DNA of 17,594 nucleotides from CAYOOT01 sp964405665 (GTDB lineage Bacteria; Bdellovibrionota_C; UBA2361; SZUA-149; CAZDWZ01). The stretch is from contig CAYOOT010000059.1 in the NCBI GenBank assembly GCA_964405665.1, forward strand, positions 1-17,594, written 5' to 3'. Shown in pieces: positions 1-6,698 of the stretch. Below the pieces are notes generated by a model. The model ran no database searches, was not told the DNA's origin, and was given only the letters and a program-made list of their open reading frames with translations. The translations under genes and the position numbers were made by a program. Numbering within the stretch: position 1 is the stretch's first letter; every line of letters begins with the position of its first letter.

Positions 1-55
1 AGAAATCAGAAATCAGAAATCAGAAATCAGAAATCAGAAATCAGAAATCAGAAAT
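1..55. repeat. Perfect 7-bp tandem repeat, unit CAGAAAT
   Basis: Seven exact consecutive copies of CAGAAAT occupy 7-55, preceded by a six-base partial copy at the window edge. The array lies downstream of the acyl-CoA mutase stop codon. The same unit closes the other end of the window, and a degenerate relative lies at 13908-14026. Because the array runs off the edge its full length is unknown, and it probably caused the contig to end here. Between the array and the mutase stop (56-111) I see no gene and no clear terminator. Confidence 0.95.
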
Positions 56-111
56 GGATCTTTAAAGCTTGTTGTCAATAATCAATTTTCTGTTTTTCAG
101 CTTTTCTTAAC

Positions 112-1758
112 TTAAATCAACCCCGGATCACGATAAACTCCAAAAACCTCCCGATAAATATCAGACACTTCGCCAATGGTCACTCCCACATCCACCGCTT
201 CAATCAGAGCGGGCATAATATTCTGAGTGGTTTTGCAACAATCCCTAAGTACGCTCATTTTACTGATAACATTTTCAGTATTTCTTTTTGCCTTAAAAGA
301 AGCTAATTTTTTCTTTTGTAAAATTTCTACTTCTTCCTTAATCTTTAAGGTAGGAATTTCGTTTTTATCGGTTGCTTCTTGATATTTGTTAATTCCAACA
401 ATTATCTTTTCTGCAGTTTCCAAACTTTTTTGATAACTATATGCAGCCTCTGCAATCTCTTTTTGGGGAAATCCGTTTTCGATTGCCCGAAGCATCCCAC
501 CCATCTTATCCAGTTTGTTAATATACTCCCAAGCCAAACTTTCCATTTGGTCTGTTAAGCTTTCCACAAAGTACGAACCGGCTAAAGGATCTACGGTATT
601 GGTAACTCCGGTTTCTTCGGCAATAATCTGCTGTGTTCTTAAAGCCAAAGTAACTGCTTCTTCTGTCGGAAGTGCATAACTCTCATCCATTGAATTGGTG
701 TGTAAAGATTGAGTGCCACCTAATACGGCAGCTAATGCTTGTAGAGCCACACGTGAAACATTATTCATTGGTTGTTGTGCGGTTAAGCTCACTCCTGCAG
801 TTTGAGCATGAGTTCTTAGTTTCATTGAATTTTCAGATTTGGCTTTAAACCTGTCTTTCATTAAATGGGCCCAAATTCTTCTAGCTGCTCTGAATTTTGC
901 TATTTCTTCAAAAAAATCATTATGCACATCAAAGAAAAAAGAAAGTCTGGGGGCAAATTGATCGATATCACTTCCTCTTCTTAAACACTCTTCCACATAA
1001 GTTATCCCATCATAAATAGTAAAAGCTAATTCTTGTGCCGCCGTAGAACCTGCTTCTCTGATATGATAACCGGAAACACTGATCGGATTAAATTTTTTTA
1101 CATGATTCGCACAAAACTCAATGACATCACAAACGATCCGCACACCAGAAGCGGGAGGAGAAATCCATTCTTTTTGGGCTATATATTCCTTCAAAATATC
1201 ATTTTGAATTGTGCCGCCTAGTTCATTAAGATCATTTCCCCTTCTTCTGGCTAAGGCAAGATACATCGCCAGCACCGGTGCCGCAGTACAATTGATCGTC
1301 ATTGAGGTAGTGACCTTTGTTAAATCAATTCCCGAAAAAAGAGTTTCCATATCCTCGATATGAGAAACATTCACTCCTTCCTTGCCTACTTCTCCTTCGG
1401 ACATCGAGTGATCGGGATCATAACCCATCAGCGTCGGCATATCAAAAGCCGTAGAAAGTCCGGTCTGACCTTGAGCAAGAAGATATTTAAATCGGGAATT
1501 TGTATCTTCAGGACTGCCAAAGCCGGCAAATTGCCGCATTGTCCAGAGTCTGCCGCGATACATCGAAGCCTGAACACCTCTGGTAAAAGGAAATTCTCCG
1601 GGGAAACCAAGTTTCTCCTCGACCTTCCAAGAATCAAGATCTTCTTTTGTATAAAGCTCTTTGATTTTTAAATTACTAATTGTTGAATAATCTTTTAAAC
1701 GTTCTTGCTGTTTGGAATATTTATTGATCTTCCAATTTTTTAGTTGATCTTTTTTCAT
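112..1758 (-). CDS. Adenosylcobalamin-dependent acyl-CoA mutase, catalytic (large) subunit, isobutyryl-CoA-mutase-like
   Basis: 548 residues that match the N-terminal TIM-barrel catalytic domain of the methylmalonyl-CoA mutase family. The enzyme moves a carbonyl-CoA group between adjacent carbons by radical chemistry with B12. Visible family blocks are the CoA-binding RGRLWTMRQFAGF (68-80), GTIQNDILKEYIAQKEW (182-198), SGYHIREAG (229-237, His232 equivalent to the catalytic His) and TAQQPMNN (326-333). No C-terminal B12-binding domain is present, so a separate small subunit must be encoded elsewhere. The pocket positions equivalent to Tyr89 and Arg207 of Propionibacterium methylmalonyl-CoA mutase are Phe77 and Gln195, the pair found in isobutyryl-CoA mutase. 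It begins 3 nt after the acyl-CoA dehydrogenase, so it is probably co-transcribed. No clear Shine-Dalgarno sequence is visible. The family is certain; the substrate is inferred. Confidence 0.95.
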   Translation of the reverse strand: MKKDQLKNWKINKYSKQQERLKDYSTISNLKIKELYTKEDLDSWKVEEKLGFPGEFPFTRGVQASMYRGRLWTMRQFAGFGSPEDTNSRFKYLLAQGQTGLSTAFDMPTLMGYDPDHSMSEGEVGKEGVNVSHIEDMETLFSGIDLTKVTTSMTINCTAAPVLAMYLALARRRGNDLNELGGTIQNDILKEYIAQKEWISPPASGVRIVCDVIEFCANHVKKFNPISVSGYHIREAGSTAAQELAFTIYDGITYVEECLRRGSDIDQFAPRLSFFFDVHNDFFEEIAKFRAARRIWAHLMKDRFKAKSENSMKLRTHAQTAGVSLTAQQPMNNVSRVALQALAAVLGGTQSLHTNSMDESYALPTEEAVTLALRTQQIIAEETGVTNTVDPLAGSYFVESLTDQMESLAWEYINKLDKMGGMLRAIENGFPQKEIAEAAYSYQKSLETAEKIIVGINKYQEATDKNEIPTLKIKEEVEILQKKKLASFKAKRNTENVISKMSVLRDCCKTTQNIMPALIEAVDVGVTIGEVSDIYREVFGVYRDPGLI

Positions 1759-1761
1759 TAT

Positions 1762-2913
1762 TTATTCTAATAGACTTGCGGCAATAACCAAACGTTGGAT
1801 TTCGCTTGTTCCTTCATAAATTTCAGTAATTTTTGCATCTCGTAGATAGCGCTCAGCATTAAAATCTTTGACATAACCATAACCGCCATGAATCTGTATG
1901 CCTTTATTGGCACAATACATGGCTGTTTCCGAGGCAAAGAGTTTTGCTTCAGCAGCTTGCCTGGAATATTTTAAACCGGCACTTTTTAATTTTGCAGCAT
2001 GAATTGTCAGTAATCTTGCCGCATCAATTCGACAAGACATATCCGCTAGATAATTTTGAATGCTTTGATGCTGCGCAATTTGCTTGCCAAAAGTTTCTCG
2101 CTGCTTGGAATATTCTAGAGCATCTTCCAAAGCCGCTCGGGCAATTCCTACCGCTTGAGCGGCAATTCCAATTCTGCCACCATCTAAAGTTTTCATGGCA
2201 ATTTTAAAACCATCACCGGGAACTCCCAATAATTGAGCATTTTCCACTACTGTATCCGTAAAAGTAATACTGGCCGTAGGAGAACCGCAGATCCCTAATT
2301 TTTCTTCTTTTTTGCCAATGGAAACTCCGGGAGTATTTTTTAATTCAATAATAAAACAATTTATTCCTTTATGTTTTGCTTCGGGCTTTTCCATTGTAAA
2401 AAGCACACAAACATCAGCAACAGGAGCATTGGTAATCCAATTTTTTACTCCATTTATTTGCCATTGATCGCCCATCTTTTTTGCCATACAAGTTTGTCTT
2501 GCGGCATCACTTCCTGTTCCGGGTTCACTTAAGGCAAAGCAACCAATTAATTCTCCAGTTGCCAGTTTTGGCAAATATTTTTTCTTTTGTTCGCTAGTTC
2601 CAAATTCCTGAATCGGATAAATACAAAGCGAATTATGAGCACTAACAATCACGCTGGTAGAAGCACAAACTCTAGACAGTTCTTCAATGATTAAAGCATA
2701 GGATACGGCATCTAAACCAGAACCTCCAAAATCATGCTGAATATTAATTCCTAAAAAACCTAAATCTCCCAATTTAGGAATTAACTCACTGGGGAAATAA
2801 TGTTGTTGATCAATTTTTCGAGCAAGCGGTTTTACAACTTCATTTGCAAAATCCTGGGCAGTTTGCCGAACTAATTTTTGTTCTTCATTTAATTCTATTT
2901 CAATTGCATTCAT
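1762..2913 (-). CDS. Acyl-CoA dehydrogenase (short-chain/butyryl-CoA type)
   Basis: 383 residues, the usual length for a soluble FAD-dependent acyl-CoA dehydrogenase, which introduces the alpha-beta double bond into acyl-CoA and passes electrons to electron-transfer flavoprotein. Features seen are the N-terminal helical domain, the FAD/substrate signature FALSEPGTGSDAA (126-138), the flavin-contact segment RETFGKQIAQHQSIQ (272-286) and the C-terminal IHGGYGYVKDFNAERYLRDA (341-360), then IYEGTSEIQR (365-374) with the catalytic base Glu367 in the usual C-terminal place. That position argues against isovaleryl-CoA dehydrogenase, whose base lies elsewhere. It starts 3 nt after the enoyl-CoA hydratase stop with AAGG upstream, and the mutase follows 3 nt later. 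Butyryl- or isobutyryl-CoA is a reasonable substrate guess from context. Confidence 0.96.
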   Translation of the reverse strand: MNAIEIELNEEQKLVRQTAQDFANEVVKPLARKIDQQHYFPSELIPKLGDLGFLGINIQHDFGGSGLDAVSYALIIEELSRVCASTSVIVSAHNSLCIYPIQEFGTSEQKKKYLPKLATGELIGCFALSEPGTGSDAARQTCMAKKMGDQWQINGVKNWITNAPVADVCVLFTMEKPEAKHKGINCFIIELKNTPGVSIGKKEEKLGICGSPTASITFTDTVVENAQLLGVPGDGFKIAMKTLDGGRIGIAAQAVGIARAALEDALEYSKQRETFGKQIAQHQSIQNYLADMSCRIDAARLLTIHAAKLKSAGLKYSRQAAEAKLFASETAMYCANKGIQIHGGYGYVKDFNAERYLRDAKITEIYEGTSEIQRLVIAASLLE

Positions 2914-2916
2914 TAA

Positions 2917-3723
2917 TTACCTTGCCTGAAATTGTGCCTTTCTTTTTTCCAAAAATGCTTTAATCCCTTCTTTTGCATCTTCTGACTGAAAAAGATTAAT
3001 AAATTCAGAAACCTCTGTTTTAAGACCAAATGTTTTTGCAGCTATAGAAAATTTATTAATTGCTCTTTTTGCAGCAGCTATTGCTAAAGGAGACTTGTCC
3101 TGAAACAACTTGATAAATTCTATACTTTTTTCTCTCAACTGGGAATGCTCAAAAAGCTGATCAACTATTCCCAGCTCTTTTGCTTCCAGGGCACTAATAT
3201 TATTAGCTGAAAAAATAATTCTTTTTGCCTGGGCAATACCTACTCTGGAACAAAGTCGCTGAGTCCCTCCAAAACCAGGAATTAAACCAAGTTTTAATTC
3301 GGCAAGTCCCAGTTGGGCCCGATCGGAAGCGATAATAAAATCACAGGCTAGGGCTAATTCCAAACCACCGCCAATGGCAAAACCATTTACCATTGCCACA
3401 ACTATTAAAGGCAAGTTTTCAATTGCAAGCATTAATCTCTGACCTAAAGAAATAAATTCTTTTAATTGTTTAGCACTGGCAGTACTCATGTACTTAATAT
3501 CTGCTCCAGCAACAAAAGCTTTTTCTCCGCAACCGGTAAGCAAAACAGTATGATATTTTTGATAAGCGTTTTCTGTGAAGCAAAGTGAGTGGAGAAACTC
3601 CACTAATTCATGGAGTTCTTTGATCAACTCAAGATTGAGTGCATTGAGCTGTTGCTCTCTGTTGATTTTAATGATTAAAGTTTTATCAAGTTCTTCCAGT
3701 GATAAAAAATTAAAATTTTTCAT
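2917..3723 (-). CDS. Enoyl-CoA hydratase / crotonase family
   Basis: 268 residues from the ATG at 3723. It probably hydrates short-chain 2-enoyl-CoA to 3-hydroxyacyl-CoA. The first oxyanion-hole segment is EKAFVAGADIKYM and the second is AIGGGLELALACDF. Both catalytic glutamates of true hydratases are present: Glu122 in GGGLE and Glu142 in AELKLGLIPGFGGTQRL. The reading frame is open back to 3822, but those 33 extra codons overlap the end of the HIT gene and resemble nothing in the family, so I chose the internal ATG, which gives a typical N-terminus (MKNFNFLSLEELDKTLIIKI). It follows the HIT stop by 14 nt and precedes the acyl-CoA dehydrogenase by 3 nt. No strong ribosome binding site is visible. 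Confidence 0.95.
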   Translation of the reverse strand: MKNFNFLSLEELDKTLIIKINREQQLNALNLELIKELHELVEFLHSLCFTENAYQKYHTVLLTGCGEKAFVAGADIKYMSTASAKQLKEFISLGQRLMLAIENLPLIVVAMVNGFAIGGGLELALACDFIIASDRAQLGLAELKLGLIPGFGGTQRLCSRVGIAQAKRIIFSANNISALEAKELGIVDQLFEHSQLREKSIEFIKLFQDKSPLAIAAAKRAINKFSIAAKTFGLKTEVSEFINLFQSEDAKEGIKAFLEKRKAQFQAR

Positions 3724-3737
3724 AGCTTGACTCAATA

Positions 3738-4082
3738 CTAACCTGGTGGCCAGGAAAAACTCCTGCCCCCTAAAAGATGCAAATGCAATTGAAAAACGCT
3801 CTGACAAGCATTGGCTCCACAATTAATCACTACCCGATAACCGTCTTCGGAAATATTTTCCTTTTTTGCTATTTCACTGGCCACACAAAGCAGATGTCCC
3901 AACAACTCTTTGTCATTGGCTTGAACCTCTTTCAAAGTAGGAATAGTTTTTTTAGGAATAATTAAGACATGCGTCGGAGAAACAGGATTAATATCTCTCA
4001 TTGCCAGGCATAGTTCATCCTCATATACAATCTTCGCCGGGATTTCTTTATTGATTATTTTATGAAAAATTGTATCAGTCAT
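3738..4082 (-). CDS. HIT (histidine triad) family nucleotide-binding protein, HINT-like
   Basis: 114 residues, a normal length for a HINT-type nucleoside phosphoramidase or nucleotide hydrolase acting on AMP-linked substrates in the cytoplasm. The start TIFHKIINKEIPAKIVYEDE, the central INPVSPTHVLIIPKK and the end GGRSFSWPPG are typical of the HINT branch. The triad normally reads HxHxH; here it is QLHLHLL, so its first histidine is Gln98 (codon CAA at 3791-3789). His100, matching the catalytic histidine, and His102 are kept. The ATG touches the N gap, so nothing upstream can be checked, but the N-terminus already matches the family. The link to the acyl-CoA genes downstream looks like operon packing, not shared function. 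Confidence 0.93.
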   Translation of the reverse strand: MTDTIFHKIINKEIPAKIVYEDELCLAMRDINPVSPTHVLIIPKKTIPTLKEVQANDKELLGHLLCVASEIAKKENISEDGYRVVINCGANACQSVFQLHLHLLGGRSFSWPPG

Positions 4083-4182
4083 NNNNNNNNNNNNNNNNNN
4101 NNNNNNNNNNNNNNNNNNNNNNNNNNNNNNNNNNNNNNNNNNNNNNNNNNNNNNNNNNNNNNNNNNNNNNNNNNNNNNNNNN
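4083..4182. other. Assembly gap of exactly 100 N
   Basis: A run of 100 N, the length many scaffolders insert when the gap size is unknown. It begins directly after the first base of the HIT start codon (minus-strand reading) and ends at the last base of the mrp stop codon. The real distance, any promoter or small gene inside, and even the adjacency of mrp and the HIT gene cannot be judged from this sequence. Confidence 0.99.
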
Positions 4183-4974
4183 TCAGTTAACTATTTGAAT
4201 CGCTTCTGTTTGACTACTTTTTGCTTGTAATCTGTCATAAACATCATCTGCTAATTTATCAAATATTAGCTTGGAATTAGAATTTTCTGGATTACCTGAA
4301 ATAGGTGCTCCCTGATCTCCTCCTTCTCGTATAGCCATATCAATCGGCAAGCTGGCTAATAGCGGAAGCGAATATCTATTTGCTAATTCCACTCCACCCC
4401 CACTTCCAAAAATATCAAACCTTTCTCCACTGGGTGTAATAAATCCAGCCATATTCTCTACAACACCAATTACGGGAACATTTACTTTAGCAAACATATT
4501 GATTGCTCTTCGCACATCGGCTAAGGCAACTTCTTGGGGAGTGGTCACTACCAAGGCACCATCTAATTTAACTAATTGCGCTAAAGATAATTGCGCATCC
4601 CCTGTTCCTGGAGGCATATCAACTACGCAAATTTCTACTTCTCCCCAATTCACATCTTGAAAAAGCTGAGTAATTGCTTTTCCAAACATCGGTCCCCGCC
4701 AAACAACAGGATCATCAGGATTTTTTAAAAAGAAAGCAATTGAAATATACTTTACACCCCAACGAAGTGCCGGAATAAATTTTTGCTGATGATCAACCTT
4801 AATTTCTCCCCCACCCATTAATGTAGGAATGCTTGGACCATAAAAATCCACATCAACTAAAGCAACTTTATTTTTCAAATGAGGTTTACTGGCAAGAGCA
4901 ACTGCTAGATTTGCTGCTACAGTGGATTTTCCTACTCCACCTTTTCCACTGGCTACTGCGATTATGTGTTTCAT
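4183..4974 (-). CDS. mrp: Mrp/NBP35-type P-loop ATPase (ApbC-like), no CxxC motif
   Basis: 263 residues from the ATG at 4974. It belongs to the Mrp/NBP35 group of deviant-Walker-A ATPases, many of which carry Fe-S clusters to apoproteins. Visible motifs are ASGKGGVGKST (residues 8-18), VDVDFYGPSIPTLMGG, VVWRGPMFGKAI, VVDMPPGTGDAQL and TTPQEVALADVRRAINMF. The segment that usually carries the cluster-binding CPxC is ENMAGFITPSGERFDIFG (173-190) with no cysteine. The N-terminal DUF59/MIP18-like domain found in many bacterial homologues is also missing. A GTG seven codons upstream (4995) is in frame but lies inside the GC-rich inverted repeat and adds nothing family-like. The stop codon touches the N gap. 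An Fe-S role is uncertain. Confidence 0.92.
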   Translation of the reverse strand: MKHIIAVASGKGGVGKSTVAANLAVALASKPHLKNKVALVDVDFYGPSIPTLMGGGEIKVDHQQKFIPALRWGVKYISIAFFLKNPDDPVVWRGPMFGKAITQLFQDVNWGEVEICVVDMPPGTGDAQLSLAQLVKLDGALVVTTPQEVALADVRRAINMFAKVNVPVIGVVENMAGFITPSGERFDIFGSGGGVELANRYSLPLLASLPIDMAIREGGDQGAPISGNPENSNSKLIFDKLADDVYDRLQAKSSQTEAIQIVN

Positions 4975-4987
4975 AATATATAAATAA

Positions 4988-5056
4988 GCGGGCACCCATG
5001 AAGGGTGCCCCTACAAAAAAAATTAAACTGTAGGGGCGCCCTTTATGGGCGCCCGT
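4988..5056. repeat. Imperfect GC-rich inverted repeat between ftsZ and mrp
   Basis: Two 27-base arms, 4988-5014 and 5030-5056, match as inverted copies at 23 of 27 positions around a 15-base A-rich centre. Each arm holds its own dyad; the right arm has two copies of the self-complementary octamer GGGCGCCC. Read on the minus strand, the first octamer hairpin is followed after six bases by TTTAATTTTTTTT, so it could slow or end transcription after ftsZ. The GC content contrasts sharply with the flanks, as expected of a dispersed intergenic repeat. I see no target duplication at its ends. Confidence 0.85.
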
Positions 5057-5064
5057 CTTGTAAT

Positions 5065-6318
5065 TTAATCAACCTGTCTTCTAAGAAAAGTTGGGATTTC
5101 GTATTTATCTTCATCTTCAGTGCTGGATAAAACAGAAATCTTTTTTAGTTTTACTGTTTCTACCGCAGCTTCGTTATTTTTCTTATTTCTGGCAAAGGCC
5201 GGAATTTCTAAATTTTTTTCATAAGAAAGGGGATCAATTTTTGGTGCCTGAGAAGAAGCTGTAGCAATTGATACTGCTCTAGAATCTCTATCTCCAAAAC
5301 CAGTAGCAATCACTGTCACTCTTACGTTGTCTGACATTTGAGGATCAATAACCATACCCCAAATAATATTTGCTTCATCATGCGCTTCAGAATGAATTAA
5401 CTCTGCAGCTTCATTAATTTCTTGTAATGTTACATCAGGTCCAGCAGTAACATTGATTAACACCCCTCTTGCCCCACTAATGGAAACATCTTCTAACAAC
5501 GGACTGGAGATTGCTTTTTCTGCCGCTTCAATTGCTCGATTTTCACCAGTACCTTCACCAGATCCCATCATCGCCATACCCATCTCACTCATCACTGCTC
5601 TGACATCGGCAAAGTCGACGTTAACTAAACCTTCAAATAAAATTAAATCAGAAATTCCTTTTACAGCTTGATAAAGAACATCATCGGCTTTTCTAAAAGT
5701 ATCAAGTAATGTCGTGTTTCTTCCGGCAATAGCCAGTAATCTTTGATTAGGAATAGTAATTAAGGTGTCTACCTGACGTTTTAAAGCTTCAATTCCGCTA
5801 TCGGCATTGTTCATTCTTTTTTTGCCTTCAAATAAAAAAGGCTTTGTTACAACACCAACTGTTAACGCTCCAAGTTCTTTTGCAATATTGGCAACAACTG
5901 CAGCCCCTCCACCACCTGTTCCACCACCCATTCCGGCAGTTACAAAAACCATATCAGCTCCTTCCAAAGCAGCGCGAATTTCATCAGCACTTTCTCTGGC
6001 AGCACCTTCACCAATTTCTGGATTGGCTCCTGCCCCTAAACCTTTTGTCAATTCCAAACCTAATTGAATTCTTGTTGCAGCTTCTGTTGAGCGCAATGCC
6101 TGAGCATCTGTATTGGCAGTAATAAATTCAACTCCCTTTAAACCACTGCGCATCATGTTGTTGACAGCGTTATTTCCACCACCACCAATACCAATCACTT
6201 TAATTCTTGCGCCTAATGGTTCTGTTTTAAAATCCCTACCACTGCCTGAAGTGTCTGAACCATTTAATCTTGTGCTTTCTTCTTGTCCAGTTGGTTTATT
6301 ATTTTTGTTTTCAGACAT
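5065..6318 (-). CDS. ftsZ: Cell division GTPase FtsZ
   Basis: 417 residues from the ATG at 6318. FtsZ is the tubulin-like GTPase that forms the division ring. It shows the GTP-binding loop IGIGGGGNNAVNNMM (42-56), ITANTDAQALRST, the tubulin signature GGGTGGG (131-137), KPFLFEGKKR and DFADVRAVM with the synergy-loop region. A linker of about 60 residues follows the core, then the C-terminal peptide EIPTFLRRQ (407-415) that docks FtsA and other partners. A second, weaker copy, LEIPAFARN, lies at 370-378. I chose this start because AAGGAG lies 9 nt upstream. The frame stays open to a GTG at 6459 (464 residues) without a ribosome binding site. ftsA and ftsZ are separated by a membrane-protein gene. 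Confidence 0.97.
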   Translation of the reverse strand: MSENKNNKPTGQEESTRLNGSDTSGSGRDFKTEPLGARIKVIGIGGGGNNAVNNMMRSGLKGVEFITANTDAQALRSTEAATRIQLGLELTKGLGAGANPEIGEGAARESADEIRAALEGADMVFVTAGMGGGTGGGGAAVVANIAKELGALTVGVVTKPFLFEGKKRMNNADSGIEALKRQVDTLITIPNQRLLAIAGRNTTLLDTFRKADDVLYQAVKGISDLILFEGLVNVDFADVRAVMSEMGMAMMGSGEGTGENRAIEAAEKAISSPLLEDVSISGARGVLINVTAGPDVTLQEINEAAELIHSEAHDEANIIWGMVIDPQMSDNVRVTVIATGFGDRDSRAVSIATASSQAPKIDPLSYEKNLEIPAFARNKKNNEAAVETVKLKKISVLSSTEDEDKYEIPTFLRRQVD

Positions 6319-6327
6319 TTCTATACT

Positions 6328-6333
6328 CTCCTT
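6328..6333 (-). promoter_or_regulatory. Strong Shine-Dalgarno sequence fixing the ftsZ start
   Basis: AAGGAG on the minus strand with nine bases before ATG at 6318. It is among the best ribosome binding sites in the window and favours the shorter ftsZ product over the 47-codon GTG extension. Confidence 0.75.
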
Positions 6334-6531
6334 AATTGTTACTACATCATTAAAATCTGTTTTTTCGAATGAAGGAATATTTAAACTGGTTTGAACCGCT
6401 TGAGGCGACCAAGCAGAATTAGCTTCAAAACGCAGTTTATTTTTTTTCTTTTTCCCCACAAAAAATATCTCAAAAAAAATTAAAAGTCTAATTGCTCAGC
6501 TAAAAAATAGAGCTTTAAAATCGAATTAAAA

Positions 6532-6559
6532 CTTATAGCAGAATGAATAAAAACTTCAA
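6532..6559 (-). promoter_or_regulatory. Candidate sigma70-type promoter for ftsZ
   Basis: On the minus strand, TTGAAG (6559-6554), a 16-base spacer, then TATAAG (6537-6532) preceded by TGC, which gives an extended -10 element. It points toward ftsZ and would let ftsZ be transcribed separately from ftsA and the membrane-protein gene. The call rests on similarity to the E. coli consensus in an AT-rich region, where chance matches are common. Confidence 0.42.
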
Positions 6560-6698
6560 GTTACTTATAGTATTTCTCTGTTCGGCATTTATAATGCGAA
6601 TCTCGTTTCTTCGTTTCTAAGTCTAGATAGGATTCAGACAATAAGGACATAATATTTATAGCTAGTTGCCATTTTAAGTGAATTTTAGCAAAACAAAA

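Larger units (their letters stand above)
6319..6698. other. Intergenic region upstream of ftsZ: leader and likely promoter
   Basis: About 380 bases between the end of the GT87 gene and the chosen ftsZ ATG. The half nearest ftsZ (6319-6459) is an uninterrupted frame in phase with ftsZ that could be an N-terminal extension from a GTG, or simply an untranslated leader. The distal half is very AT-rich and holds the promoter candidate at 6532-6559 and a small hairpin GCATTTATAATGC near 6584. No other gene is seen. Confidence 0.6.

Noticed and set aside
1033..1671. Plus- and minus-strand ORFs of 60-100 codons within the acyl-CoA mutase gene.
   Set aside because: They overlap a full-length, highly conserved enzyme and show no protein-like features.
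3724..3822. 33-codon N-terminal extension of the enoyl-CoA hydratase frame.
   Set aside because: It overlaps the HIT gene in another frame and has no family similarity; the ATG at 3723 gives a standard crotonase start.
4975..4995. GTG start for mrp seven codons upstream.
   Set aside because: It falls inside the GC-rich inverted repeat, and the ATG at 4974 gives the usual start shortly before the P-loop.
5807..6394. Several plus-strand ORFs of 86-93 codons opposite ftsZ, rich in Pro, Leu and Gln.
   Set aside because: They are antisense shadows of the Gly/Ala-rich FtsZ sequence (GGG/GCN codons read as Pro/Ala), mutually overlapping and without start signals.
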